Translations under genes and position numbers: made by a program
Shown: piece by piece, positions 10,053 through 19,110 of the stretch
Numbering within the stretch: the first letter of the stretch is position 1
Layout of the letters: every line of letters starts with the position of its first letter
From: Saccharofermentans sp.
GTDB taxonomy: Bacteria > Bacillota > Clostridia > Saccharofermentanales > Saccharofermentanaceae
DNA: 64,000 nucleotides
Assembly: GCA_024685135.1 (NCBI GenBank)
Contig: JAIKWA010000050.1
Coordinates: 20,718 to 84,717 of the forward strand
Direction: 5' to 3'
Notes under the pieces: generated by a model
Databases searched by the model: none
What the model was told of the DNA's origin: nothing
What the model saw: the letters and a program-made list of their open reading frames with translations, nothing else

Positions 10053-10081
10053 ATAATAGAAAGCCTTCGAGTCTCATTCAA
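10053..10081 (-). promoter_or_regulatory. Candidate sigma-A promoter for the DUF5688/adhesin/sortase operon
   Basis: Minus strand TTGAAT - 17 nt - TATTAT (-35 at 10076-10081, -10 at 10053-10058). Confidence 0.6.
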
Positions 10082-10161
10082 TATGTTAAAGTCTCATTTT
10101 AAGGGGGTGTTTTTGAAGATCTCAGTATTCAGAAAACCTTCTGAAGCCGCAATTTATTGGC

Positions 10162-10815
10162 TTACAGGTTTTTTGTTACGATTACGGCAAGTCTGCCGTT
10201 TTCGATCGAAACACTGATTTCCCTCGCATCTTTTGCGGGGTGATTGCTGAAGGTAAGAGACTTACCTGCAGTAACATCGATCCCTTCTAACGGATAGTAA
10301 AGACCTGAAGCTCTTATGCCGGCAGCGGGAGCAGTAAAATCCAAAGGTGCAAGAGATACTGCAAGATCTGCTCCTTCTTCTATTCCTATGGTTATCCCGG
10401 ACTTGCCGTTCATGGGATAGATATCCGTTATGCCGTCAGATAAGACGATGCTGTTTAAGCTTTTCCTCAAACCCGTTGCAAGCTGGATGTTTGCGATAAC
10501 GTGGTCTATCCTGCCGTTTGATATCGGGCAGATAAGGATAACGTCGCTTCCTTCGGGGACTGTATTAAGACAGATCTCGCTGTCGGTCCAATCCTTTTCG
10601 ATCGGGAAGCGGTTAACAGGGATATTATTGTATTCAAGGAACCTGAGTCCTTCAGCTGATACGGAATCGAGATCGCCGTAGCAGGATCTGGGGATGATGC
10701 CATGCTTTAAGCAGAAATCTACGCCGCCGTCAGCGCAGATGACATAGTCGTCTTCTTTGATCCTCGTGCTTGCCGCAGGATCTATGGGACCCGATGTGAT
10801 TATGCAGTAACGCAA
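10162..10815 (-). CDS. thiN: Thiamine pyrophosphokinase
   Basis: ADGGVDFCLKHGIIPRSCYGDLDSV, EKDWTDSEICL, NGRIDHVIANI motifs. Confidence 0.9.
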   Translation of the reverse strand: MRYCIITSGPIDPAASTRIKEDDYVICADGGVDFCLKHGIIPRSCYGDLDSVSAEGLRFLEYNNIPVNRFPIEKDWTDSEICLNTVPEGSDVILICPISNGRIDHVIANIQLATGLRKSLNSIVLSDGITDIYPMNGKSGITIGIEEGADLAVSLAPLDFTAPAAGIRASGLYYPLEGIDVTAGKSLTFSNHPAKDAREISVSIENGRLAVIVTKNL

Positions 10816-11460
10816 GCCTTGAGCTCCTTAACAGCCTGAGCGGGATCTTCCTTGGCGAATACGGCATTGCCTGCAACAAGAAGTCTTGCGCCTGCATCGT
10901 ATGCGCCCTTAATGGTATTCATGTTAATGCCGCCGTCTACTGAAAGGATGGTATCAGCGCCCTTGGCATCTATTGCCTGCCTGATCGCATTGATCCTCTC
11001 GTTGGAGCCGTCCATATATCCCTGTCCGCCGAAGCCGGGACGTACTGACATGATGAGGATAAGATCGCACTTATCCACCCAGGGGAGCAAGACCTCGATG
11101 GGAGTGTCGGGATGGATAGCGATACCTGCCTTGCAGCCTTCAGCCCTTATTGAATCTATTAGAGCCTGCGCTTCTTCAGTGCACTCGATATGGAAAGTGA
11201 TCATGTCACTTCCTGCCTTGGCAAAAGCGCTTATATACTTCTCGGGATTTGTGATCATGAGATGCGTATCGAAGATAAGATCCGAATGCTTCCTGATCGA
11301 CTTGATCACGGGAATTCCTATTGAAAGATTGTCAACATAATGACCGTCCATGACATCAAGATGCAGATACTCCGTAGTGCCCTTCAGATTATCTATATCT
11401 CTCATGAGATAGCCGAAATCAGCACTCAGGATCGACGGTGCAATATCAAAATTATTCACT
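10800..11460 (-). CDS. rpe: Ribulose-phosphate 3-epimerase (GTG start proposed at 11460)
   Basis: VNNFDIAPSILSADFGYL, HLDVMDGHYVDN, SVRPGFGGQGYM, VDGGIN motifs; proposed start overlaps the rsgA stop. Confidence 0.92.
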
Positions 11461-12366
11461 GGACTTCCTCCGTTTATAATTATTACGTTCACTGTATAAC
11501 TGTTCGCTGAAAGAACAATAACGCGTATATCTTTCTGAGTCAATAAGACCTTCTGACAGCTTTTGCCTTACTACGCACCCTGCTTCTGCAACATGTCTGC
11601 AGTTATCGAATCTGCAGCCTGATGCAAACTTCTCTATCTCTGGATAACCAAGTATAACCTGTCTGTATTCTATTCCCGCCTGATCTAACATCAGCGAGGT
11701 AAAGCCCGGAGTATCAGTAAGGAATCCCTCTCCAAAGTCGAAGAGCTCGACATGCCTTGTCGTATGCTTGCCTCGCTTGAGCTTATCCGATATCTCGCCG
11801 ACATCCATTATGTTGATGCCTAAGATGCTGTTGCAAAGAGTGCTCTTGCCGACTCCCGAAGGACCTGCAAAGGCAGCTATGCCGTCACCCGTTATAGCGA
11901 GGATATCTTCCGACTTAACAGGAGAATCCGCTGAAGATACGAATACCTTAAAGCCTGCATCTGTATAAGTCTTATAAAGCTTACTTGCGGCATCCGTGCC
12001 AAGGTCTTCCTTGGTAAAGATTATTATGGGAGTAATATCCCAGTTGCCGCAAAGAATAAGGAGCTTATCGAGCAGCATGAGATCGGGCTCGGGATCAGAC
12101 GCTGCAAATGTAAGGAGAAGATAATCCACATTTGCAACAGGCGGCCGCATAAGAAAGTTCTTACGCGGCAATATCTGCGTTATTACATAAGGAAGATCAG
12201 GATCGCCCGACGGCTCTATTATTACCTTGTCACCGGACTGGGGGCTTATGCCCTTACCTCTGAACTTACCTCTTACCTGACATAGATGTCTTATGCCGCC
12301 GGCTCTTACAGTATAAGTGCCGCCGACGCCCTTGGTGATTATGCCCTGCATTGGATCTTCAGGCAC
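11452..12366 (-). CDS. rsgA: Ribosome small subunit-dependent GTPase A
   Basis: FAGPSGVGKSTLCNSI, TRHVELFDFGEGFLTDTPGF, C-rich CRFDNCRHVAEAGC zinc motif. Confidence 0.95.
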   Translation of the reverse strand: MPEDPMQGIITKGVGGTYTVRAGGIRHLCQVRGKFRGKGISPQSGDKVIIEPSGDPDLPYVITQILPRKNFLMRPPVANVDYLLLTFAASDPEPDLMLLDKLLILCGNWDITPIIIFTKEDLGTDAASKLYKTYTDAGFKVFVSSADSPVKSEDILAITGDGIAAFAGPSGVGKSTLCNSILGINIMDVGEISDKLKRGKHTTRHVELFDFGEGFLTDTPGFTSLMLDQAGIEYRQVILGYPEIEKFASGCRFDNCRHVAEAGCVVRQKLSEGLIDSERYTRYCSFSEQLYSERNNYKRRKSSE

Positions 12367-14453
12367 TATACTCCTCCCTCACCGCCGGCATTGGGATCCG
12401 TAGTAGGTACAGGTGTGTTAGTCGGCGTAGGTGTAGGTGTCGGTGTCGGCGTATTCGTCGGCAGAGGTGTCGGCGTAGGTGCAGCCTTGAATACTGCAGT
12501 ATATGTAGTCTCTCCACTTTGTGATACGAATGTAAATGTCGTGGAGAATGCAACAGTATTGCCGAACGAGTCGAGCCAGCAATCGAACTGATAGCCTTCT
12601 GCAGGAAGCGCGGTAAGTGTTACCTGTGTTCCCTCGGGATAGGTGCCGCCGCCGGTTACCGTACCGCCTGTATTACCTGCGATCTGTATGTTTACAACAG
12701 ACTGCGGAGGTGTAGGTGTAGGCGTACCGCCGTTATTAAAGTCGTCTTGCGTACCGATGTAGAGCTTGACTGTGGATCTTCTTGCAACAGGTGTACCTGC
12801 GACAGGATCCGTAAGCATTACGATCTGCGCATTAGCTGCAAGAGCCAATACCTCAGGGCTTCCGTCCAATGTGTACTGGAGTCCTGCCTCATCCAAAGCT
12901 GTTATAGCCTGCTCAACGGTAAAGCCCTTAACGTCAGGTATCACGCTGCTCGTAGGCTCTGTTGCGTAGATGATTACTACTGAATCACCCTTATTAAGCG
13001 ATGTCTCAGCCTCAGGCTCTGTCCTGATAACGAGACCGGGCTCTACTTCATCGGAAGACTCTGATCTCAAGGATACGCTGAGTCCGAAGCCTGTAAGTGA
13101 AGTATAAGCATCCTGGAAGTTCATTCCTGAATAGTCAGACAGGATTATAGAGTCAGGTGCCGAGGATACGGTAAGTATAAGCTTGCTGATGCCGCCTGTA
13201 GTAGAGATGACAACACCTTCTTCGATGCTCTGCTCCATTACGATACCGGGCTCGTAGTCTTCTGTCTCCTGGTATGCGATCTCGTAAGCGACATTATTCG
13301 CTTCGAGCTCTTCTATAGCTTCGTCAGCCTTGAGACCGACATAGTTACCGACCGTATAGTCGGTATTGACCGCTATATCGGTGTTGTTCCTTATCGCATT
13401 GACTACCAGATAGCCGAGTGAGAACAATACCGCAACGATGGCAACGATTATGAGGATCAGGAGGATATTGTCCCTGAATCTGGAGAAACGTCTTGATTCG
13501 GCGCTCTTCTCGATATCGGAAATCTTGTTGTAGTTGGGCTCCTGTCTGAAGGAGATATTGGGCTCGGATGTCTCAGGCTCGGGGATGTTGCTGATAACGC
13601 CGTATACACCGCTCGGGTCTACGAGGAGCGCATCGAGCTCGTTTACGAGCTGGCTCATGCTGAGATATCTCTTCTCGGGAACCTTCTGCATACACTTGTT
13701 GATGATGGCATCAAGACCGGAAGGGATACCGGGCATGATGGAGGACGCAAGAGGCGGTGTCTCCTGAAGATGCTTAACTGCAATGGCTACATTGGATTCA
13801 CCGTCGAAGGGAACTCTTCCCGTTACCATCTCGAACAATGTAACGCCCAGAGAATAGATATCTGACTGGGGTCCTACATTACCTCCTCTTGCCTGCTCGG
13901 GAGAGAAGTAATGAACGGAACCCATGGCGCCGCCTGTCATGGTGATGGTCGTGGAGGATGCGGCTCTTGCGATACCGAAGTCCGTGATCTTCGCGATCTT
14001 ATCTCTTGTTATGAGGATATTCTGAGGCTTGATGTCTCTGTGGACAACGCCGTTTGTGTGTGCGAATTCAAGTGCGACACCGATCTGGATAACGATGGGT
14101 ACCGCATTGCGCCAATCGAGGTGACCGTTCTGATTGATGAGTTCCTTTACGGTGATACCGTCGATATACTCCTGAACGATATATCTGAAATTACCTTCGT
14201 GACCTACGCCGTATACCTTAACGATATTGTTCTGCTGAAGGCTCGATACAGCCTTTGCTTCCGTATCGAATCTCCTGATGAATTCATCGTCTGATGAATA
14301 CTCAGGCTTAAGTATCTTGATAGCAACATTGGCTCCGGTATTCATGTCGATACCGAGATATACGTTAGCCATACCGCCACTGCCGATCAGCTTGACTATC
14401 CTGTATCTGTTAGCAAATATCTGGCCTTCGGGGCCACGTGCATAATCTGCCAT
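12366..14453 (-). CDS. prkC: Serine/threonine protein kinase with PASTA domains and C-terminal InlB B-repeat-like domain plus T/P-rich tail
   Basis: GSGGMANVYLG, HRDIKPQNIL, DFGIARA kinase motifs; TM; three PASTA-like units; VNIQIAGNTGGTVTGGGTYPEGTQVTLTALPAEGYQFDCW...; TPTPTPTPTNTP tail. Confidence 0.93.
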   Translation of the reverse strand: MADYARGPEGQIFANRYRIVKLIGSGGMANVYLGIDMNTGANVAIKILKPEYSSDDEFIRRFDTEAKAVSSLQQNNIVKVYGVGHEGNFRYIVQEYIDGITVKELINQNGHLDWRNAVPIVIQIGVALEFAHTNGVVHRDIKPQNILITRDKIAKITDFGIARAASSTTITMTGGAMGSVHYFSPEQARGGNVGPQSDIYSLGVTLFEMVTGRVPFDGESNVAIAVKHLQETPPLASSIMPGIPSGLDAIINKCMQKVPEKRYLSMSQLVNELDALLVDPSGVYGVISNIPEPETSEPNISFRQEPNYNKISDIEKSAESRRFSRFRDNILLILIIVAIVAVLFSLGYLVVNAIRNNTDIAVNTDYTVGNYVGLKADEAIEELEANNVAYEIAYQETEDYEPGIVMEQSIEEGVVISTTGGISKLILTVSSAPDSIILSDYSGMNFQDAYTSLTGFGLSVSLRSESSDEVEPGLVIRTEPEAETSLNKGDSVVIIYATEPTSSVIPDVKGFTVEQAITALDEAGLQYTLDGSPEVLALAANAQIVMLTDPVAGTPVARRSTVKLYIGTQDDFNNGGTPTPTPPQSVVNIQIAGNTGGTVTGGGTYPEGTQVTLTALPAEGYQFDCWLDSFGNTVAFSTTFTFVSQSGETTYTAVFKAAPTPTPLPTNTPTPTPTPTPTNTPVPTTDPNAGGEGGV
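12401..12482 (-). repeat. Low-complexity 6-nt-like repeat coding the Thr/Pro tail of the PASTA kinase
   Basis: + strand ggcgtaggtgtaggtgtcggtgtcggcg... corresponds to TPTPTPTPT. Confidence 0.85.
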
Positions 14454-14469
14454 ATTCTTCTCCTGATGC

Positions 14470-15210
14470 CTATTTCCGGCTTGTATTTCCTATTAGTACC
14501 GTGAGGTTATCCTTGCTTCCCAAACTGAGTGCTTCTTTTATAAGTTTGTCGCAAAGACCCTCAAGATCAGCTTTGTTGTTTCTTATAAGCCCCGCAAGGT
14601 CGTTATCCGTAAAGGGCGCATAAAGACCGTCAGAGCAAAGGATCACAAGATCCCCGTAAATTACATTATAACTGTAAATGTCCGGATTTAAAAACTTGTT
14701 TACCCCTACCACGTTAAACAATCTGTTCCTGCCGGGGTGCTTTTTTGCTTCCTCTTCGACAAGTTTGCCGCTCTTTACGAGCATCGCTGCTTCGTTATGG
14801 TCCTTGGTAAGCTTCATTACCGTAGAGCCGTGCATAAGATAGCATCTCGTATCGCCGATGTGGCCTATGGTAACTTCGGTATCCTTTACGAGAGCTAATG
14901 TAAGCGTAGTGCACATACCGAGTCTCTCGCGGTTATCGAGGCTGTTTAAGAGCACCTTGACATTAGCCTTGTTGAAAGCCTTGTGGATTATATCGAAAAG
15001 CTCGTTCTTATCGGATACCATGGGAAGCTCTGCCTTAAGACAAGCTAATGCTTCTTCTACAGCAAGCTTACTTGCGACTTCTCCCGAGCTCTCTCCGCCC
15101 AGGCCGTCAGCTATAGCCATACAGGTATATCCTGCGCATTCTGCAAAACCGAAGTAGTCCTCGTTATTCTCTCTTACGGGACCTTTCTCTGTAGCGCCAC
15201 AGCAGATCAC
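14470..15210 (-). CDS. prpC: PP2C-type serine/threonine phosphatase
   Basis: RENNEDYFG, ADGLGGESSGEVAS, GHIGDTRCYL, LCSDGLY motifs; adjacent to PASTA kinase. Confidence 0.93.
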   Translation of the reverse strand: MICCGATEKGPVRENNEDYFGFAECAGYTCMAIADGLGGESSGEVASKLAVEEALACLKAELPMVSDKNELFDIIHKAFNKANVKVLLNSLDNRERLGMCTTLTLALVKDTEVTIGHIGDTRCYLMHGSTVMKLTKDHNEAAMLVKSGKLVEEEAKKHPGRNRLFNVVGVNKFLNPDIYSYNVIYGDLVILCSDGLYAPFTDNDLAGLIRNNKADLEGLCDKLIKEALSLGSKDNLTVLIGNTSRK

Positions 15211-16262
15211 TTCTTATCCTCCACCGTACTGCGCCTTAATTGTCCGCAGGCAGCCATAATGTCGGTTCCCATCTCTCTTCTCAAAGTGGCATTTATACCC
15301 TTGTCCGTGAGAAGCTGCTGGAACCTTCTTACCCTGTCTTTGTTTGGACGTCTGTATGCCGAGCCCGGGAACTCGTTTGCAGCAATGAGATTAACATTGC
15401 ATAGCATTCCGCCGAGGAGTGATGCAAGTGCCCTTGCATGTGCATCTGAATCGTTTATCCCAGCGAAAAGACTGTACTCGAAGGTTATCCTTCTATGCGT
15501 CTTTACCGTATATTCCCTGCATGATGCGATAAGCTCATTAAGAGGATATCTTCTTGCTATAGGCATTATCTTCTTCCTGAGTTCGTCATCGGGTGAATGA
15601 AGGGATATCGCGAGATTGACCTGTGAATTAAACTTAGTGAATTCTTCTATCTTGGGGATAAGTCCGCATGTTGATACGGTTATATGTCTTGCTCCGAGGT
15701 TAAGTCCTTCAGGGTCTGTTGCAAGCTTAATAAAACCGATGAGATTATCGTAGTTATCGAAGGGCTCGCCTATTCCCATGACCACTACGCTCCTGATCCT
15801 CTCGCCTGAGAGCTTCTGTGATAAGACTACCTGAGCGAGCATCTCGCCCGAAGATAATGATCTTCCGAAGCCGAGCTTAGCAGATGCACAGAAATCGCAT
15901 CCCATCTTACAGCCTGCCTGCGAGGATATACATACCGACAGTCCCGTCTTGTATCTCATTACGACCGTCTCGATGACATTGCCGTCAAAGAGCCTGTATA
16001 CGAATTTGCGCGTACCGTCTATCTCGGATATGAGGCTTGATATGACATCGAATCCCTCGAAGATAAAATCTTCTTTGAGCTTTGCTCTTATATCCTTGGG
16101 GACATTTGTCATCTCATCCGTGTTTATAACGCCGGAGCTGATCCACTTATGGATCTGATCGGCCCTGAAAGAAGGAAGGCCCTTGTCTTTGCACCAGGCC
16201 TTTATATCTTCGAGATCAAGATCAAGACAGAATCTCTTATCACTCATTACCGTCACGCTCAA
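15207..16262 (-). CDS. rlmN: 23S rRNA (adenine2503-C2)-methyltransferase (radical SAM)
   Basis: CISSQAGCKMGCDFCAS, VVVMGIGEPFDNYDN, SLHSPDDELR motifs. Confidence 0.95.
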   Translation of the reverse strand: MSVTVMSDKRFCLDLDLEDIKAWCKDKGLPSFRADQIHKWISSGVINTDEMTNVPKDIRAKLKEDFIFEGFDVISSLISEIDGTRKFVYRLFDGNVIETVVMRYKTGLSVCISSQAGCKMGCDFCASAKLGFGRSLSSGEMLAQVVLSQKLSGERIRSVVVMGIGEPFDNYDNLIGFIKLATDPEGLNLGARHITVSTCGLIPKIEEFTKFNSQVNLAISLHSPDDELRKKIMPIARRYPLNELIASCREYTVKTHRRITFEYSLFAGINDSDAHARALASLLGGMLCNVNLIAANEFPGSAYRRPNKDRVRRFQQLLTDKGINATLRREMGTDIMAACGQLRRSTVEDKK

Positions 16263-17649
16263 TACGGCAGATAAAGAAACCTTCGCATCCGTCCGTATCG
16301 GGACAGAGCGTGATCATGCCGTTTGAAGCTTCCTCTCTTCTGTCGTTATCCATATAGATGTTATTGGGAAGATGATCGAGGATAGATACAGTATGGAAAT
16401 TCTTATGCTCTTCTATGAATCTTTGTACCTGCTCTTCGTTCTCGCTACTGTTAAGTGTGCATGTGCAATATATAAGAGCTCCGCCCGGTCTTACCATCTT
16501 GCATGCATGATCTAAGATATCGTACTGAACGGGAAGCAGCGCTTCCATATCGTCGAAGGTCATCCGCTCTCTTATGTCGGGTTTCTTGCCGATGAGACCG
16601 AGGCCGCTGCAGGGAACATCGCAGAGCACTATATCGAAGCTCTTGCGGTTATCCTTGTCCTTGGAGATCTTGGCTGCATCCATGCATATGGTATTAACGC
16701 AGTCTATACCGAGCCTTGCGCAGTTTTCATTAATGAGCTCTACCCTTGATTCGTTGATATCAAGAGCCGTGATCTCGCAGTCTCTTCCTGCTATCTCAGC
16801 CATGTGTGTGGTCTTGCCGCCGGGAGCCGCGCAGCAATCGAGGATCTTATCGCCCTTCTTGGGGCATGCGACTATTGAAGCGAGCATAGCGCCCTCGCCC
16901 TGTACGAATACACCGTACTTGGTAAAAGCTTCAGTCTTTTCGAGATTCTTGAGATTGCCTGATATCTCGAGGCAGGAAGGGACGAACTTGCCCGGAACTG
17001 CTGCGATACCGTCCTTTGCAAAGCTTAAGACGATCTCTTCTCTCGTATACTTGATGGGATCGAATCTTACGGTGACCTTGGGCGGCTCTAAGAAAGCCTT
17101 GCCGATCTCGTACGCTCTCTGCTTACCGAAATCGTTCTTGAGGATACCGTAGATCTCAGGCTTAAGAGATACTCTTATGCCCGGCTTGTACTGCTCTATG
17201 TATTTCTTTGCTTCAGGTGCCTTTGTATATTTGCGCAAGACGGCATTAACAAAGCCTGCTGCCTTGGGATTGTACTTCTTTACTATCTCAACGGCGGAAT
17301 CGCATGCCGCGTAATCAGGGATGTTATCGCCGAACTGCATCTGCCAGATAGCCATACGGATAGCTGTTCTTGCAACAGGGTCCATCTCCTCGCATTCTTC
17401 CTTGCATATATGTCTTACAAGGAAGTCGATCGTGAATGTATATGTGATAGTTCCGTAGAGCATGGCTCTTACAAAGTCCAATGACTTGCCGTATTCCCTT
17501 GCCGCCTTGTCAGCCTTCTTGATGACGAGATTGGAGAAGGCTCCCTCCTCGTAAACCTCGTAGAGCATGATGAAACAAAGCTCTCTGTCGTTACCCTGCT
17601 CAATAAGCTTTAAGATGTCTTTCTTCTTAAACCTGATCTCATTCTTCAT
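16240..17649 (-). CDS. rsmB: 16S rRNA (cytosine967-C5)-methyltransferase
   Basis: NusB-like N-terminus, DCCAAPGGKTTHMAE, DVPCSGLG, YCTCTLNSSENE. Confidence 0.94.
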   Translation of the reverse strand: MKNEIRFKKKDILKLIEQGNDRELCFIMLYEVYEEGAFSNLVIKKADKAAREYGKSLDFVRAMLYGTITYTFTIDFLVRHICKEECEEMDPVARTAIRMAIWQMQFGDNIPDYAACDSAVEIVKKYNPKAAGFVNAVLRKYTKAPEAKKYIEQYKPGIRVSLKPEIYGILKNDFGKQRAYEIGKAFLEPPKVTVRFDPIKYTREEIVLSFAKDGIAAVPGKFVPSCLEISGNLKNLEKTEAFTKYGVFVQGEGAMLASIVACPKKGDKILDCCAAPGGKTTHMAEIAGRDCEITALDINESRVELINENCARLGIDCVNTICMDAAKISKDKDNRKSFDIVLCDVPCSGLGLIGKKPDIRERMTFDDMEALLPVQYDILDHACKMVRPGGALIYCTCTLNSSENEEQVQRFIEEHKNFHTVSILDHLPNNIYMDNDRREEASNGMITLCPDTDGCEGFFICRIERDGNE

Positions 17650-17660
17650 TTTAATTCACC

Positions 17661-18644
17661 TTAGCAAACCATAGTTCCGCACTTGAAATTATGTGCACAA
17701 TCAGAGGCATTAAGCCTCTTTCCGCCTTCGCTCTGTATAACGAGCAGCTTGAGATAACCGCTGCCGCACTTAACTATAAGGTCTCCCTTATGAGCCTTAA
17801 CGACAGTACCCGGCAAAGAAGCATCTGCTTCTTCGAACTCAACTACTCTCGAATCGTATACCTTAAACTTCTTACCTTGGGGATCTAATGTATAAGCTCC
17901 GGGCCAGGTGCTCAAAGCTCTTATTCTGTTATGGATAGAAGAAGCGTCCTGATCCCATGTAAAATAACCTTCTTCGGGCTTTATGGGAGGGCACGAAGTA
18001 GCAAGTGCCTCATCTTGAGGGACAGGCTTAATCTTGCCTTCTATATAGTCTTCGATAACTCCGGGAAGAATCTTTGCACTTGCTCTTGCAAGCTCGTCCA
18101 TAAGATCTGCCGTATGGATATCGGGATCTATGGCAACCTCTACCTTGGATAAGATATCACCGGTATCCATGCCTTCGTCCATCTTCATTATCGTTACGCC
18201 CGTAACCTTATCACCTTCCAAGACAGCTCTTTGAACGGGAGCCGAGCCTCTTCTTGCAGGAAGAAGGCTGCCGTGACAATTGAGACAACCGAACCTCGGG
18301 ATATCGAGGATATTCTTCGGAAGTATCTTACCGTATGCCGCTGTAACTATAAGGTCCGGACATGCCTTGCTTATCGTCTCATACGCTTCATCAGTCTTAA
18401 GCGTTGCAGGCTGATAACATTCTATTCCGCACTTAACGGATAACTCTTTTACGGGAGGCGCGGTAAGGATATGCTTCCTTCCGACGGGCTTATCGGGCTG
18501 GCATAAACTCATTGCGATATTGTAGCCGCCTTCAATGAGCGCTTCCATTATAACGGAAGCAAACTCCGGGGTGCCCATAAATACTATCTTCAGATCTTTA
18601 CCTGTCAAATCAATCGTCCTCTTGGATCCTGTAAACATTACCAT
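17661..18644 (-). CDS. fmt: Methionyl-tRNA formyltransferase (true start possibly TTG near 18608)
   Basis: KIVFMGTPEFAS, NCHGSLLPARRGSAPVQRAV, GVTIMKMDEGMDTGDI. Confidence 0.95.
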   Translation of the reverse strand: MVMFTGSKRTIDLTGKDLKIVFMGTPEFASVIMEALIEGGYNIAMSLCQPDKPVGRKHILTAPPVKELSVKCGIECYQPATLKTDEAYETISKACPDLIVTAAYGKILPKNILDIPRFGCLNCHGSLLPARRGSAPVQRAVLEGDKVTGVTIMKMDEGMDTGDILSKVEVAIDPDIHTADLMDELARASAKILPGVIEDYIEGKIKPVPQDEALATSCPPIKPEEGYFTWDQDASSIHNRIRALSTWPGAYTLDPQGKKFKVYDSRVVEFEEADASLPGTVVKAHKGDLIVKCGSGYLKLLVIQSEGGKRLNASDCAHNFKCGTMVC

Positions 18645-19089
18645 CTACGGATTTATCTATGAAGAGTATGCCGTCCAAATGATCGTTCTCATGACAGATA
18701 CATCTTGCGAGAAGTCCCGTGGCTTCGATGGTAAACTCTTCGCCGTTCCTGTTTAGCGCCTTGCAGATAACATGAGATGGTCTGTCGACCTCGCAGGTCT
18801 TGCCGGGAACGGATAAGCAGCCTTCGCTTCCTACCTGTGAACCGTCAGCTTCTACGATCTCGGGATTGATGAACTCTATAAGACCATGCTCATCTCCGAC
18901 ATCGATAACGAAGATACGTCTTAATACGCCGACCTGAGGAGCTGCGATACCGATGCCTCTGTTATCGTAGTACATGGTTTCTGCCATGTCGTCCAGGAGC
19001 TTGATGATCCTGGGAGTGATCTCATCCACCGGACGAGACTTCTTACGGATCAGAGGATCGTTCTCCAAAACAAGATTTCTTAAAGCCAT
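18610..19089 (-). CDS. def: Peptide deformylase
   Basis: GIGIAAPQVG, EGCLSVPG, CHENDHLDGILF. Confidence 0.95.
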   Translation of the reverse strand: MALRNLVLENDPLIRKKSRPVDEITPRIIKLLDDMAETMYYDNRGIGIAAPQVGVLRRIFVIDVGDEHGLIEFINPEIVEADGSQVGSEGCLSVPGKTCEVDRPSHVICKALNRNGEEFTIEATGLLARCICHENDHLDGILFIDKSVDGNVYRIQEDD

Positions 19090-19110
19090 TTATACCACTT
19101 ACCTTTCTAA

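Noticed and set aside
9979-10077. N-terminal extension of the DUF5688-like ORF (MRLEGFLLYRLPNQITHRMPVRFLLGIFKEVIL)
   Set aside because: It is encoded across a promoter and GC-rich hairpin; a strong RBS sits directly before the internal ATGATG at 9978
10852-11340. 162-aa + strand ORF inside rpe
   Set aside because: Antisense shadow ORF, no independent evidence
16574-17152. 192-aa + strand ORF inside rsmB
   Set aside because: Antisense shadow of rsmB codon bias
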